Shown one piece after another: positions 27,753-37,011 of a stretch of 64,000 nucleotides of DNA. The stretch's first letter is position 1, and every line of letters starts with the position of its first letter. Made by a program: the position numbers and the translations under genes. The notes below the pieces were generated by a model that was not told where the DNA came from, made no database searches, and was given only the letters and a program-made list of their open reading frames with translations. The stretch comes from Chryseobacterium indologenes (GTDB taxonomy: Bacteria > Bacteroidota > Bacteroidia > Flavobacteriales > Weeksellaceae): assembly GCF_018362995.1 (NCBI RefSeq), contig NZ_CP074372.1:62001-126000 (forward strand), given 5' to 3'.

Positions 27753-29660
27753 TTAAATTCTTTCGTTTTTGATCTCCTCTACAATTTCAGGATTTAAAAG
27801 TGTGCTGATGTCTCCGAAATTACTGAAGTCACCTTCAGCAATTTTTCTCAGGATTCTACGCATGATTTTTCCTGAACGCGTTTTTGGAAGTCCGGAAACA
27901 AACTGTATTTTATCAAGCTTGGCAATTGGCCCGATCTGATCTGAAATCAACTGATTGATCTCCTTTTTCAGGTTTTCCTTATCACGTCCTTCACCGGATT
28001 CTTTAAGCATTACATAACCGTATAGTGCATTTCCTTTGATGTCATGAGGATAGCCTACAATAGCAGATTCTGCAACGGCAGGGTGCTGGTTGATACTGTC
28101 TTCAATAGGAGCAGTTCCAAGGTTGTGTCCGGAAACGATGATCACATCATCTACACGTCCCGTAATTCTGTAATAACCCACTTCATCTCTCAAGGCGCCG
28201 TCACCTGTAAAGTATTTCCCAGGGAAAGCAGTAAAATAGGTTTCTTTATACCTTTGATGGTCACCCCAGATCGTTCTGGCGATTCCCGGCCATGGAAAAC
28301 GGATACAAAGATTTCCGGTCACCTGATTTCCGGTAATTTCATTTCGTTTATCGTCCATCAAAACAGGTTGTACACCTGGCAGTGGGAGAGTAGCGTAAGT
28401 AGGTTTCGTCGGAGTAACAAAAGGAAGCGGTGAAATCATGATTCCTCCTGTTTCAGTTTGCCACCACGTATCTACGATCGGACATTTTTTCTTTCCAACA
28501 TGGTCATTGAACCAATGCCACGCCTCATCATTAATAGGTTCACCTACAGAACCAATGACTTTCAGGGAACTCAGATCATGTTTATCTACCCATTCCGCAC
28601 TTTCTTTCGCTAAAGAACGGATTGCCGTAGGAGCGGTATAAAACTGAGTGATCTTATGTTTTTCAATCACCTCCCAGAAGCGGTCCGGTTCAGGATAGGT
28701 AGGAACTCCTTCAAAAATTACAGTGGTAGCCCCATTTAATAAAGGCCCGTAAAGAATATAAGAATGTCCCGTGATCCATCCGATATCTGCAGTACACCAA
28801 TAAATATCATTTTCTTTATAATTGAATACATTTTTGAATGTATAAGCAGTATACACCATATATCCGGCACAGGTATGAAGCATTCCTTTTGGCTTTCCCG
28901 TAGATCCTGAAGTATATAGAATGAAAAGCGGATCTTCAGAATCCATAATTACCGTAACGAAATCAGCAGAAGCTTTCTCATAAAGATCGGCCATCCAGTG
29001 ATCTCTTCCTTCTTTCATTTTAATTTCGTTGTGGGTTCTCTTGACTACTAGAACGTTTTCAACCGTTGGTGTTTTTTCCAAAGCATCATCAACAATACTT
29101 TTCAGGTCAAGAACTTTATTTCCTCTGTAACTTCCATCTGAGGTGATCACCATTTTTGCTTCACAATCATTTACCCTTGAAGCTACTGCCGAAGCTGAGA
29201 ATCCTGCAAAGATCACAGAATGTACTGCCCCCAGCTTTGCACAGGCAAGCATGGTAATAGCAAGTTCAGGAATCATGGGAAGATAAATACACACCCTGTC
29301 TCCCTTTTTAATGCCCATATCATGTAAAACATTAGCCGTTTTATTCACACGGGTATACAATTCCTGGTAGGAAATATGCTGTGCTTCTTCCTTTGGATCA
29401 TTAGGTTCCCAGATGATGGCTGTTTTATCTCCCCTTACGGCAAGATGTCTGTCAATACAGTTTTTGGTAATATTCAGTTTCGCGTTTTTGAACCAGGTGA
29501 TTTTAGCTTCATTCATATCGTACTTAACAACCTTGCTCCATCTTTGGTACCACACGAAATTTTGATCTGCTACCTTATCCCAGAATTTTTTAGGATTTTT
29601 GATAGACTTTTTATAATCTTCAAAATACTGTGGTAAATCTTCTATTAAGTAATTTCTCAT
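27753..29660 (-). CDS. acs: Acetyl-CoA synthetase
   Basis: 635 residues, the usual Acs length. It activates acetate with ATP to acetyl-AMP and then acetyl-CoA in the cytosol. Seen: the N-terminal cap (FWDKVADQNFVWYQRWSKV), the P-loop-like YTSGSTGKPKGMLHT, DTWWQTETGGI and the GDGALRDEVGYYRITGRVDDVI hinge. The C-terminal PKTRSGKIMRR carries the catalytic lysine that acetyltransferases often modify. It follows prpE by 60 bp on the same strand and closes the carboxylate locus. Confidence 0.94.
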   Translation of the reverse strand: MRNYLIEDLPQYFEDYKKSIKNPKKFWDKVADQNFVWYQRWSKVVKYDMNEAKITWFKNAKLNITKNCIDRHLAVRGDKTAIIWEPNDPKEEAQHISYQELYTRVNKTANVLHDMGIKKGDRVCIYLPMIPELAITMLACAKLGAVHSVIFAGFSASAVASRVNDCEAKMVITSDGSYRGNKVLDLKSIVDDALEKTPTVENVLVVKRTHNEIKMKEGRDHWMADLYEKASADFVTVIMDSEDPLFILYTSGSTGKPKGMLHTCAGYMVYTAYTFKNVFNYKENDIYWCTADIGWITGHSYILYGPLLNGATTVIFEGVPTYPEPDRFWEVIEKHKITQFYTAPTAIRSLAKESAEWVDKHDLSSLKVIGSVGEPINDEAWHWFNDHVGKKKCPIVDTWWQTETGGIMISPLPFVTPTKPTYATLPLPGVQPVLMDDKRNEITGNQVTGNLCIRFPWPGIARTIWGDHQRYKETYFTAFPGKYFTGDGALRDEVGYYRITGRVDDVIIVSGHNLGTAPIEDSINQHPAVAESAIVGYPHDIKGNALYGYVMLKESGEGRDKENLKKEINQLISDQIGPIAKLDKIQFVSGLPKTRSGKIMRRILRKIAEGDFSNFGDISTLLNPEIVEEIKNERI

Positions 29661-29720
29661 ATCCCTTTCGTTTTTTGAAATTTGAATTTATTTTATTTAA
29701 ATTTATGTTTAATTTCTGGC

Positions 29721-31607
29721 TTAAGCCCTGTATTCCTTGATTTTTTCCTGAATTTCATCAATGATTTTCTCATCGTCAATCGTTGAAGGAATCTGAAAAT
29801 CTTTTCCGTCAAGTAAAGTCCGGATCAGCTTCCTTAAAATCTTTCCGGATCGTGTTTTGGGTAAACGCTTGACAACCATGGTGTTTTTCAGAAAAGCCAC
29901 AGCTCCTATTTTATTGCGGACCATCTGGATGATATCTTTTTCAACATCTTCTTCAGAAATGGTTGAGCCATTCTTTAAAACTACTGTAGCAAAAGGAACC
30001 TGTCCTTTTAAATCGTCATCAATACCTACCACAGCGCATTCTGCAACATCCGGATGTGAAGAAACAATTTCCTCCATTTCAGAAGTGGAAAGCCTGTGTC
30101 CCGCAACATTGATCACATCATCTACTCTTCCTGTGATGAAAATATAACCGTCTTCATCTTGTATTGCACCATCACCTGAGAAATAGTAGCCTTTGTACTG
30201 AGACAGGTAGCTGTTTTCAAAACGTGCATAATCTTTCCATATTCCAAGCATAGCACCGGGGGGAAGAGGAAGTTTGATCACCAGATAACCTTCGTGATGA
30301 GGATCGAGTTCCAGTCCGTTTTCATCAAAAATTTTAATGTCATATCCCGGAACAGGTTTTCCTGCCGAAGCTCTTTTGATCTGATAACTTTCATCATAAG
30401 TCAGCAATCCAAGCATAGGCCATCCGGATTCTGTCTGCCACCAATGGTCTATAGCCGGAACTCCGATATGTTCTGCAAACCAATCCAGGGTAGCCACATC
30501 ACATCTTTCACCCGCCAGAAACTGCTTTTTGAAATGGGTTAAATCATATTTTTTTACCAGCTCTCCGTTCGGATCTTCTTTTTTGATTGCCCTGATAGCG
30601 GTAGGCGCAGTAAACATCACCGAAACCTTATATTCTGAAATGATTCTCCAAAATGTTCCTGCATCAGGAGTCAAAATAGGTTTTCCTTCAAAAATAATCG
30701 TTGTATTTCTGTTGATGAGCGGTCCGTACACTGAAAAGCTATGGCCAACAGCCCAGCCGAAATCTGAAGCCGCCCAATAAGTTTCTCCCGGTTCCACTCC
30801 GTAGACATACGTCATGGAAAATTTTAAGGCAGTCGCGTAACCTCCGGTATCACGAACAATGCCTTTGGGTTTGCCTGTAGTTCCCGAAGTGTAAAGTAAA
30901 TAAAGAGGATGGGTAGATTCCACAGAAATACAGTCTACCGGAGCTGATTTTTCAACCAGTTCTTCATAATCAATCAGTCCTTCGAACATTTCTTCCTGAT
31001 TATCTACTAATCTTCTGTTATACACAACAATATGATCTACCTTATCCTGTGCCAGTTCAATCGCTTTTTCAACCAGCGGTAGATAAGGAATTCTTTTGGC
31101 AATTTCTACTCCTGCGGTGGCTGTGATTAAAACTTTAGGTTTGCAGTCATCAATTCTTACCACAAGTTCATGAGGCGCAAAACCTCCGAAAACCACATTA
31201 TGAATAACCCCGATCCTCGCACATGCCAGCATCGCAAAAAGAGTCTGAGGAATCATTGGCATGTAAATAACCGCTGTATCTCCTTTGTTTAATCCTAAAG
31301 AAGCCAGCCCTCCGGCAAATTTTGAAATTTCCTCTTTCGCCTCATTGAAGGTGTAGGTTTTCTTTTGACTGGTGACAGGAGAATCATAAATTATTGCCGT
31401 CTGATTCCCGAACCCGTCTTCAATATGTTTGTCGATACATAAGTAACACATATTAAGCTTTCCGTCGGAAAACCATTGCGGGTAATCATTTTCGTCTTTA
31501 GAGAGAATCTGCGTAGGAAAATCAAACCATTTGATTTCTTCTGCCTGTTTTTTCCAGAAGTCTTCTTTATGTTCTATGCTTTGTTTAAATAATGTATCAG
31601 TATCCAT
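29721..31607 (-). CDS. prpE: Propionyl-CoA synthetase-like acyl-CoA synthetase
   Basis: 628 residues from the ATG at 31607. The frame extends to a TTG at 31646, but that would run through the arm of a large palindrome. AMP-forming motifs are YTSGTTGKPKGIVRD, DHWWQTESGWPM, GDGAIQDEDGYIFITGRVDDVI and the catalytic Lys in PKTRSGKILRK. Segments such as YMPMIPQTLFAMLACARIGVIHNVVFGGFA and GVEIAKRIPYLPLVEKAIELA are closer to PrpE than to Acs, hence the call. Substrate preference (propionate or another short acid) is inferred. No 2-methylcitrate genes are in the window. Confidence 0.8.
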   Translation of the reverse strand: MDTDTLFKQSIEHKEDFWKKQAEEIKWFDFPTQILSKDENDYPQWFSDGKLNMCYLCIDKHIEDGFGNQTAIIYDSPVTSQKKTYTFNEAKEEISKFAGGLASLGLNKGDTAVIYMPMIPQTLFAMLACARIGVIHNVVFGGFAPHELVVRIDDCKPKVLITATAGVEIAKRIPYLPLVEKAIELAQDKVDHIVVYNRRLVDNQEEMFEGLIDYEELVEKSAPVDCISVESTHPLYLLYTSGTTGKPKGIVRDTGGYATALKFSMTYVYGVEPGETYWAASDFGWAVGHSFSVYGPLINRNTTIIFEGKPILTPDAGTFWRIISEYKVSVMFTAPTAIRAIKKEDPNGELVKKYDLTHFKKQFLAGERCDVATLDWFAEHIGVPAIDHWWQTESGWPMLGLLTYDESYQIKRASAGKPVPGYDIKIFDENGLELDPHHEGYLVIKLPLPPGAMLGIWKDYARFENSYLSQYKGYYFSGDGAIQDEDGYIFITGRVDDVINVAGHRLSTSEMEEIVSSHPDVAECAVVGIDDDLKGQVPFATVVLKNGSTISEEDVEKDIIQMVRNKIGAVAFLKNTMVVKRLPKTRSGKILRKLIRTLLDGKDFQIPSTIDDEKIIDEIQEKIKEYRA

Positions 31608-31633
31608 ATCATTAGTCTTGTGTTTGTTTTTGC

Positions 31634-31670
31634 TTATCCTTGTCAAGGTTTAAAACCTTGACAAGGATAA
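31634..31670. repeat. 37-nt perfect palindrome upstream of prpE
   Basis: Arms TTATCCTTGTCAAGGTTT and AAACCTTGACAAGGATAA are fully complementary around a single central A, 27 nt upstream of the prpE ATG. A related shorter copy is at 44844-44870 before argB. It could act as an operator, RNA hairpin or simply a dispersed repeat. Confidence 0.8.
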
Positions 31671-31752
31671 CGAGGATAATTGCGAGCCGGAGGCGAAGCC
31701 ATCTCTTAATACTCTTAATTCCTTTATGAATCTTAATGGTTTAATTTACACG

Positions 31753-32112
31753 TTAAAACATCTCCTCAATCTGCTGCATCAGTTTCTTAATCGAGTAGGG
31801 TTTTGTGACGTAAGCATCCACGCCCATTTCCAGCCCTTTTTCAATATCTCTGGGATTATTTTTGGCACTCAGAAAGATGACTTTGGTGTCTTTCAGTTTT
31901 TCGTCCTGTTTGATGAGGTCCAAAGTGCTGTATCCGTCAAGATTCGGCATCATAATGTCGAGAAGGATCACATCCGGGACCATTGTTTTCAGAAAGTCAA
32001 GGACTTCCGTACCGTCACGGGCAATATAAACGTCATAGCCATTTTTCTTGAAGCTGTATTCCAGCGACATTAGTATTTTGTGTTCATCATCCGCAATAAT
32101 TATCTTTCTCAT
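31753..32112 (-). CDS. Single-domain (CheY-like) response regulator
   Basis: 119 residues forming only a receiver domain: acidic pocket ADDE (8-10), phospho-acceptor Asp52 in DVILLDIMMP, the switch Ser in IFLSAKN and Lys in VTKPYS. There is no DNA-binding or enzymatic output domain. It starts 9 nt after the SSS-type histidine kinase and is surely its partner or phosphate sink. How the signal reaches transcription is not explained by genes in the locus. Confidence 0.92.
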   Translation of the reverse strand: MRKIIIADDEHKILMSLEYSFKKNGYDVYIARDGTEVLDFLKTMVPDVILLDIMMPNLDGYSTLDLIKQDEKLKDTKVIFLSAKNNPRDIEKGLEMGVDAYVTKPYSIKKLMQQIEEMF

Positions 32113-32121
32113 AAAAGGGTT

Positions 32122-34827
32122 TTAATGGTATTCAACTTCATTTGTAATCTCTTTTTTAGTTTTTTCGGGAATGTTTATAGTGAAAGTTACGCCCAGTCCG
32201 CTGTTTTCAGCTTTTATACTTCCTCCGTGTGCCTGTATTATCTTTTTGGAAATGGCCAGTCCCAGTCCGCTTCCTGTTGGTTTTATAATGTTTTGATTTT
32301 TAGACTGATAAAACTTGTCAAAAATCATTTCAAGGTCTTCTTCCGGAATATGTTTCCCGGTGTTGAAAATACTGATGGTAAGCTGTTGATCTTTTTCAAA
32401 TAATTTGGTCTGGATGGTTCCCTGTTCATCTGTAAATTTTAAAGCATTGCCCCATATATTCTGAAATAGCTGAATCATTCTTGCTTCATCATATTCAAAT
32501 ATAAACTGATTCAGAAGATTAACTTCACTTAAATGAATATTTTTTTGTTGTATCAGATGGAGAAGCGGGTTTAATGCTTTTTTATACGTTTCAATAATAT
32601 TATTTTCCTGAATGTGTAGAGAGATTTCGCCATGCTGTAGTTTATCCAGATACAAAATATCATTGATGATTTCACTTAATCTGTCAGATTCTGTAATGAT
32701 GTTGTTTAAAAATTCCTGTTTGATATCGAAAGGAATATCATCATCGTCAGCCAGGATTTCTCCTGCAGAACGGATAGCGGTGATTGGAGTTCTCAGTTCA
32801 TGGGCAACAGAGTCAAGGAAATCGTCTTTTTGACGGTCTTTGATAATAAGGCTTTCATTGGCGGTTCGCAGATCATCAGAAAGTTTTTGCAGTTCTTCGG
32901 ATTGTTCGGTAAGCTTTTTATTTAAGCTGATATTTTCTTTAGATTCTTCGAGGATATTTAAAACCTCTTTTAAAGATATTTTATCTTCTTTGGTTACACC
33001 TTCAATTAATATTTTTGCCGAAGCCGTACCAATTCTTCCAGCCAAAAGATTTTCTGAAAATTTTATAAATCTTGAGTCGGCGGTTTCCGTTTTGGAATCA
33101 ATATTATATTTTAAATTGAAAATTCTGAGTGCCTGCTCTGTTTTATTTTTGCCTAAAAAACGTTCAAGAATATTCTGAATATCTGAAATATAAGCTGTTC
33201 CACGCCAGATAAAAGCATTTTCATGATTTTGAATATATTTGTCAATATCTACATACAATTCAGCAAAGTTTCTTTCACGGTAATTCCCTTTAGAACTTAC
33301 GGAAACAATGGTAAACAGGCTTGTATTGACAAGCATTGACCAGAAGAAAATCTGTGGAATTCTTCCCAGATAAGGAATGGTGAAAAATCCAAAAGCGTCA
33401 TACATGTCTCTCAGTGCCCCCTTGAACTCTTGGTTATATGAAAAATAGTACTGTGGAATAATCAATCCGAAATAACAGATCACCAATCCTGCTATAAGCC
33501 CTGTAACAGCACCTTTGTAACTTCCTCTTCTCCAGAATAAAGCTCCGAAAAATGCAGGTGTCAGCTGTGCAATAATAACAAATGAGATCAATCCTACAGA
33601 ATCCAGAGATGTTTTCAGAATGAAATATTTATAAAAGACAAAAGCCATGATGATCAGTCCGAAAATGCTGATTTTCCTGATATTGGTAATGATTCTTGTG
33701 TTTTGTTCCTCACTTTCGGATTTTAGTTTTCCAAGCAGTCCATAGGGAATGATGAGGTTGTTAGAAAGCATGATGGATAAAGTAATGGCGGAAATAATGA
33801 TCATGGAAATACATGAGCTCAATCCTCCCAGAAAAACAAGTACAGTGATCAAAGTATTATCAAAATGCTGCGGAATCAGAATAGAATAGAACTCCGGGTT
33901 TACATTCTGGCCATCAAAAATCAACCTTCCGCCCCAGGCAATCGGGAAAATAAATACAGTGAAGATTAAAAGATAAAGAGGAAAAAACCAAATCGCTGTT
34001 TTGATATGTTTTTCCTGTCTGTTTTCGACAATAGCGGTGTGGAACTGTCTTGGCAAAATACAGATTGCTGTTGCGGAAATCATACACAAAATCATCCAGT
34101 TCATAGCGCCTTCAATGCCATTGAATGTATTTTTCTCTTTAAAATCTTCAAACTTACTGGCTTTCTCATAAATATCCGAAAAACCATCAAAGGCAAAATA
34201 AATAACGAAAAGCCCGAGAATGATAATAAAGAATAGTTTTAAAAAGCTTTCCAGAGCAATCGCTGAGATAATTCCCAGACGTTTTTCCGAAGCATCCACA
34301 TATCGTGTTCCGTAATAAGATGAAAATAAGGCGATTAAAACTACTACAAAAGTAGCGTTATCAGTCAAAATGTCTTTCGACATCGGAGTTTCAGTTACCA
34401 AATGAAAGGTTTCAGAAATGGCTTTGATCTGCAGCCCGATGTAAGGTACAATTGCCAGAAGACAGACTACCGTGATAATGGCACTCAGACTTCTGCTGTT
34501 CCCATATCTCAATGAAATGAAATCGGCAAGGCTGCTTATCTTATTGACTCTTGAAATTCTTACAATCCGGGTATTGATGTAGATCCAGGCCGGAATAATC
34601 ATGATAGGGCCAATATAAATCGGGAGATAGTTTAATCCGCTTGTAGCTGCAACGCCAATGCTTCCATAATACGTCCAGGCAGTACAGTATACCGCAAGAG
34701 ACAATGCATAGATGTAAGGATTGTTAATCCACAGCTTACTCTTTTTCTTCTCTGCCAGATGGGCAACTAAGAAAAGAAGTGCCAGGTAGAACAGGACTAC
34801 AAAAAATAATGCGAAACTACTCATCAT
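32122..34827 (-). CDS. Histidine kinase with sodium/solute-symporter (SSS) sensor domain
   Basis: 901 residues. Residues 1-about 500 form a 12-13-helix sodium:solute symporter unit of the PutP/CbrA/CrbS kind (SLADFISLRYGNSRSLSAIITVV; GGLSSCISMIIISAITLSIM). A linker and coiled coil (about 630-670) lead to the HisKA domain with His676 in SVAHELRTP. The HATPase domain has NIWGNALKFTD, NTGKHIPEED and GSGLGLAISKKIIQAHGG. Proteobacterial relatives (CrbS, CbrA) link transport-like sensing of small carbon compounds to gene control, and CrbS-CrbR controls acs. The neighbouring prpE and acs make the same role likely here. The start overlaps the small membrane protein gene by 11 nt. Confidence 0.9.
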   Translation of the reverse strand: MMSSFALFFVVLFYLALLFLVAHLAEKKKSKLWINNPYIYALSLAVYCTAWTYYGSIGVAATSGLNYLPIYIGPIMIIPAWIYINTRIVRISRVNKISSLADFISLRYGNSRSLSAIITVVCLLAIVPYIGLQIKAISETFHLVTETPMSKDILTDNATFVVVLIALFSSYYGTRYVDASEKRLGIISAIALESFLKLFFIIILGLFVIYFAFDGFSDIYEKASKFEDFKEKNTFNGIEGAMNWMILCMISATAICILPRQFHTAIVENRQEKHIKTAIWFFPLYLLIFTVFIFPIAWGGRLIFDGQNVNPEFYSILIPQHFDNTLITVLVFLGGLSSCISMIIISAITLSIMLSNNLIIPYGLLGKLKSESEEQNTRIITNIRKISIFGLIIMAFVFYKYFILKTSLDSVGLISFVIIAQLTPAFFGALFWRRGSYKGAVTGLIAGLVICYFGLIIPQYYFSYNQEFKGALRDMYDAFGFFTIPYLGRIPQIFFWSMLVNTSLFTIVSVSSKGNYRERNFAELYVDIDKYIQNHENAFIWRGTAYISDIQNILERFLGKNKTEQALRIFNLKYNIDSKTETADSRFIKFSENLLAGRIGTASAKILIEGVTKEDKISLKEVLNILEESKENISLNKKLTEQSEELQKLSDDLRTANESLIIKDRQKDDFLDSVAHELRTPITAIRSAGEILADDDDIPFDIKQEFLNNIITESDRLSEIINDILYLDKLQHGEISLHIQENNIIETYKKALNPLLHLIQQKNIHLSEVNLLNQFIFEYDEARMIQLFQNIWGNALKFTDEQGTIQTKLFEKDQQLTISIFNTGKHIPEEDLEMIFDKFYQSKNQNIIKPTGSGLGLAISKKIIQAHGGSIKAENSGLGVTFTINIPEKTKKEITNEVEYH

Positions 34828-35011
34828 GTCTTTTTACAATTACAAAAGAAATCACAATGGAAATCATCCAGATCACGAACAGGTAGATAAGGATCATTGG
34901 ATAGCCCAAAACCTCCCTTTCACTATTGAAAAGCAATGAAATAGGAATACTGAAAGCGATCATAAGCCCCACGCTCAGTATGATAAGTTTTTGCTCGTGT
35001 CTCTTTTTCAT
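34817..35011 (-). CDS. Small two-helix membrane protein coupled to the SSS-kinase
   Basis: 64 residues: a Lys-rich start (MKKRHEQK), two hydrophobic helices (about 9-27 and 38-58) and a short charged tail. It ends 11 nt inside the kinase gene, so the two are translationally coupled. Small two-helix proteins accompany several SSS transporters as accessory subunits. By analogy this may be a subunit of the sensor, but no family is recognised with certainty. Confidence 0.72.
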   Translation of the reverse strand: MKKRHEQKLIILSVGLMIAFSIPISLLFNSEREVLGYPMILIYLFVIWMISIVISFVIVKRHDE

Positions 35012-35028
35012 AAATGATTATTGATAAA

Positions 35029-35063
35029 AGATAATTGATGGATAGCACATCCATCAATTATCT
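35029..35063 (-). terminator. Hairpin separating transporter and sensor parts of the carboxylate locus
   Basis: Perfect 15-bp stem AGATAATTGATGGAT/ATCCATCAATTATCT with loop 5 nt. On the minus strand it follows the 35073 stop and is followed by TTTTATC. It is AT-rich, so it may terminate only partly and set different levels for the upstream transport genes and the downstream sensor and synthetase genes. Confidence 0.65.
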
Positions 35064-35072
35064 ATTTTGTTT

Positions 35073-35300
35073 TTAAATTTTATCGTCAGAATATTCTCCT
35101 TTCAGGGCGTAATAGCCAAAAATTGCCATTCCACCTGAAATAATCGGCATCAGTACAAAAAGAATGATGATGCCAAAAACCAGATCTTCCTGCTTTCCTG
35201 ATGTAATTTTTGGGATTCCCAATACCGTAATCCCGAAATACCCTACAATCACCGCGATTGCGATCCAGAGAATGCCTAATATTTTTTTTAGTCCGTTCAT
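35073..35300 (-). CDS. Small two-helix membrane protein next to the MFS permease
   Basis: 75 residues, two hydrophobic helices (about 7-28 and 42-66) with the polar loop KITSGKQEDL between them. It may belong to DUF6814, a family of small Bacteroidota membrane proteins found near MFS genes; this is from memory and uncertain. It starts 43 bp after the MFS stop and is followed by a hairpin. Confidence 0.65.
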   Translation of the reverse strand: MNGLKKILGILWIAIAVIVGYFGITVLGIPKITSGKQEDLVFGIIILFVLMPIISGGMAIFGYYALKGEYSDDKI

Positions 35301-35343
35301 TTTAGTAGTTTTAAAATTAATAAAAATTTGAATGATTCAGTAC

Positions 35344-36924
35344 TTAATCGTGAAGATTATTGTTCTTCTTTTTAAGATAAAATAATCCGATGATAAGACA
35401 TACTGTAGCGACTCCAATCGGGTACCAGAGGCCCTCAAGATACCATGTCACATGTCCTGCTTCTTTCCCGGTAGTGACCAGATAAGTTGCCACTGCAGGA
35501 AGAAGTCCTCCAAATACTCCGTTTCCGATGTGATAAGGCAGAGACATTGAAGTATAACGAATTCTCACAGGGAACATTTCTACAAGAAAAGCGGCAATAG
35601 GTCCGTACACCATGGTTACAAATATTACCTGGATAAATACAAGGAAGACCAGATACCATTTGGTGTCGTCACTTAGTTTTACAGATGTGGAGACTTTTGG
35701 TTCTTCCGCCTTTCCGTCTTTCATAACGGGTCCTGCAGGCGACCAGTGAATAATACTATCTTTTTTGATCAGAGTGCCGTCTGTGTAAAGAGTTTCTTTA
35801 TGGAAAGTAACCAGGCTGTCCGTGGCAATATCACTGTGGATTTTAGCAGTTCTTTTTTCTGTGATTCCATTGGCGGCAACCATTTTACTTTCAAGATTTA
35901 CACTCTTGAACATACTGTCGTAAATAGGTCTGTAAGCTAAAATAGCGACTAGCATTCCGGTCATCATTACTGCTTTTCTTCCTATTTTGTCAGAGAGCCA
36001 TCCAAAAAATACAAAGAAAGGGGTTCCTAAAAACAAAGCTGTAGCCATGAGTGAATCCACCTGTGCTGATTCTACATTCATTACCTTTTGAAGGAAACTC
36101 ATCGCATAGAACTGGCCTGTATACCAGATAACGCCTTGTCCCATTGCAGCTCCGAATAAAGCCAATAATACAAATTTGAAGTTGTATCTGTTCCCGAAAC
36201 TCTCCTTCAAAGGGTTTTTAGACGTTTTTCCCTCACTTTTAGCCTTAGCAAAAAGCGGAGATTCTTTCATGTTCTTTCTGATGACATAAGAAACGGCAAC
36301 CATCAGAATCGAGATCCAGAAAGGAACTCTCCATCCCCAGTTGTCAAACTCTTCTGCTGAAAGGGTTGATTTTGTGATTAAAATAACGATCAGTGAAATG
36401 AAAAGTCCTGCTGTTGCAGTGGTCTGAATCCAGGAAGTCCAGTAACCTCTTCGGTGAGGCTGGGCGTATTCTGCAACATACGTGGCAGCACCTCCGTATT
36501 CACCACCAAGGGCAAGTCCCTGAAGTAATCTTAAAATTAAGACTAAAACCGGTGCCATAAATCCAATCGTTTTATAACTTGGAATACAGCCGATCAGGAA
36601 AGTGGAAAATCCCATGATCAGTAAGGTGACAAGAAAAGTATATTTTCTTCCGATGATATCGCCCAGTCTTCCGAAAAATAAAGCTCCGAAAGGTCTTACA
36701 ACAAATCCGGCAGCAAAAGTTGCCAGAGTAGATAAAAATGCTGCGGTAGGATTATCTGCAGGGAAAAATTTAGTAGCTAAAACAATAGCTAAACTTCCGA
36801 AGATGTAGAAGTCGTACCATTCTATCAATGTGCCGAGTGAAGAGGCAGTGATCACACTCCATATTGTGCGGTTTTTCTGCCTGTCGGTCATATTTTCGTA
36901 GCTTTCGTGATGATTTTCGCTCAT
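35344..36924 (-). CDS. MFS transporter of the metabolite:H+ symporter (MHS) type
   Basis: 526 residues, 12 helices. The start ASSLGTLIEWYDFYIFGSLA and the motif RPFGALFFGRLGDIIGRKYTF are hallmarks of the MHS subgroup (KgtP, ProP, ShiA types), which import carboxylates or betaines with protons. An unusual hydrophilic insertion (about 340-415, including KRTAKIHSDIATDSLVTFHKE) interrupts the C-terminal half and lengthens the protein by about 80 residues. Placed between the porin and the sensor/synthetase genes, it is the likely inner-membrane importer of the acid that prpE and acs activate. Confidence 0.85.
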   Translation of the reverse strand: MSENHHESYENMTDRQKNRTIWSVITASSLGTLIEWYDFYIFGSLAIVLATKFFPADNPTAAFLSTLATFAAGFVVRPFGALFFGRLGDIIGRKYTFLVTLLIMGFSTFLIGCIPSYKTIGFMAPVLVLILRLLQGLALGGEYGGAATYVAEYAQPHRRGYWTSWIQTTATAGLFISLIVILITKSTLSAEEFDNWGWRVPFWISILMVAVSYVIRKNMKESPLFAKAKSEGKTSKNPLKESFGNRYNFKFVLLALFGAAMGQGVIWYTGQFYAMSFLQKVMNVESAQVDSLMATALFLGTPFFVFFGWLSDKIGRKAVMMTGMLVAILAYRPIYDSMFKSVNLESKMVAANGITEKRTAKIHSDIATDSLVTFHKETLYTDGTLIKKDSIIHWSPAGPVMKDGKAEEPKVSTSVKLSDDTKWYLVFLVFIQVIFVTMVYGPIAAFLVEMFPVRIRYTSMSLPYHIGNGVFGGLLPAVATYLVTTGKEAGHVTWYLEGLWYPIGVATVCLIIGLFYLKKKNNNLHD

Positions 36925-37011
36925 ATTGATTAGTTTTTGATGTTAATGGAATAGGATATTAATTTGTTTTTTAAAACCGTTAAGGGCTTTAAAGGAAACT
37001 ATTTCAAAAGT

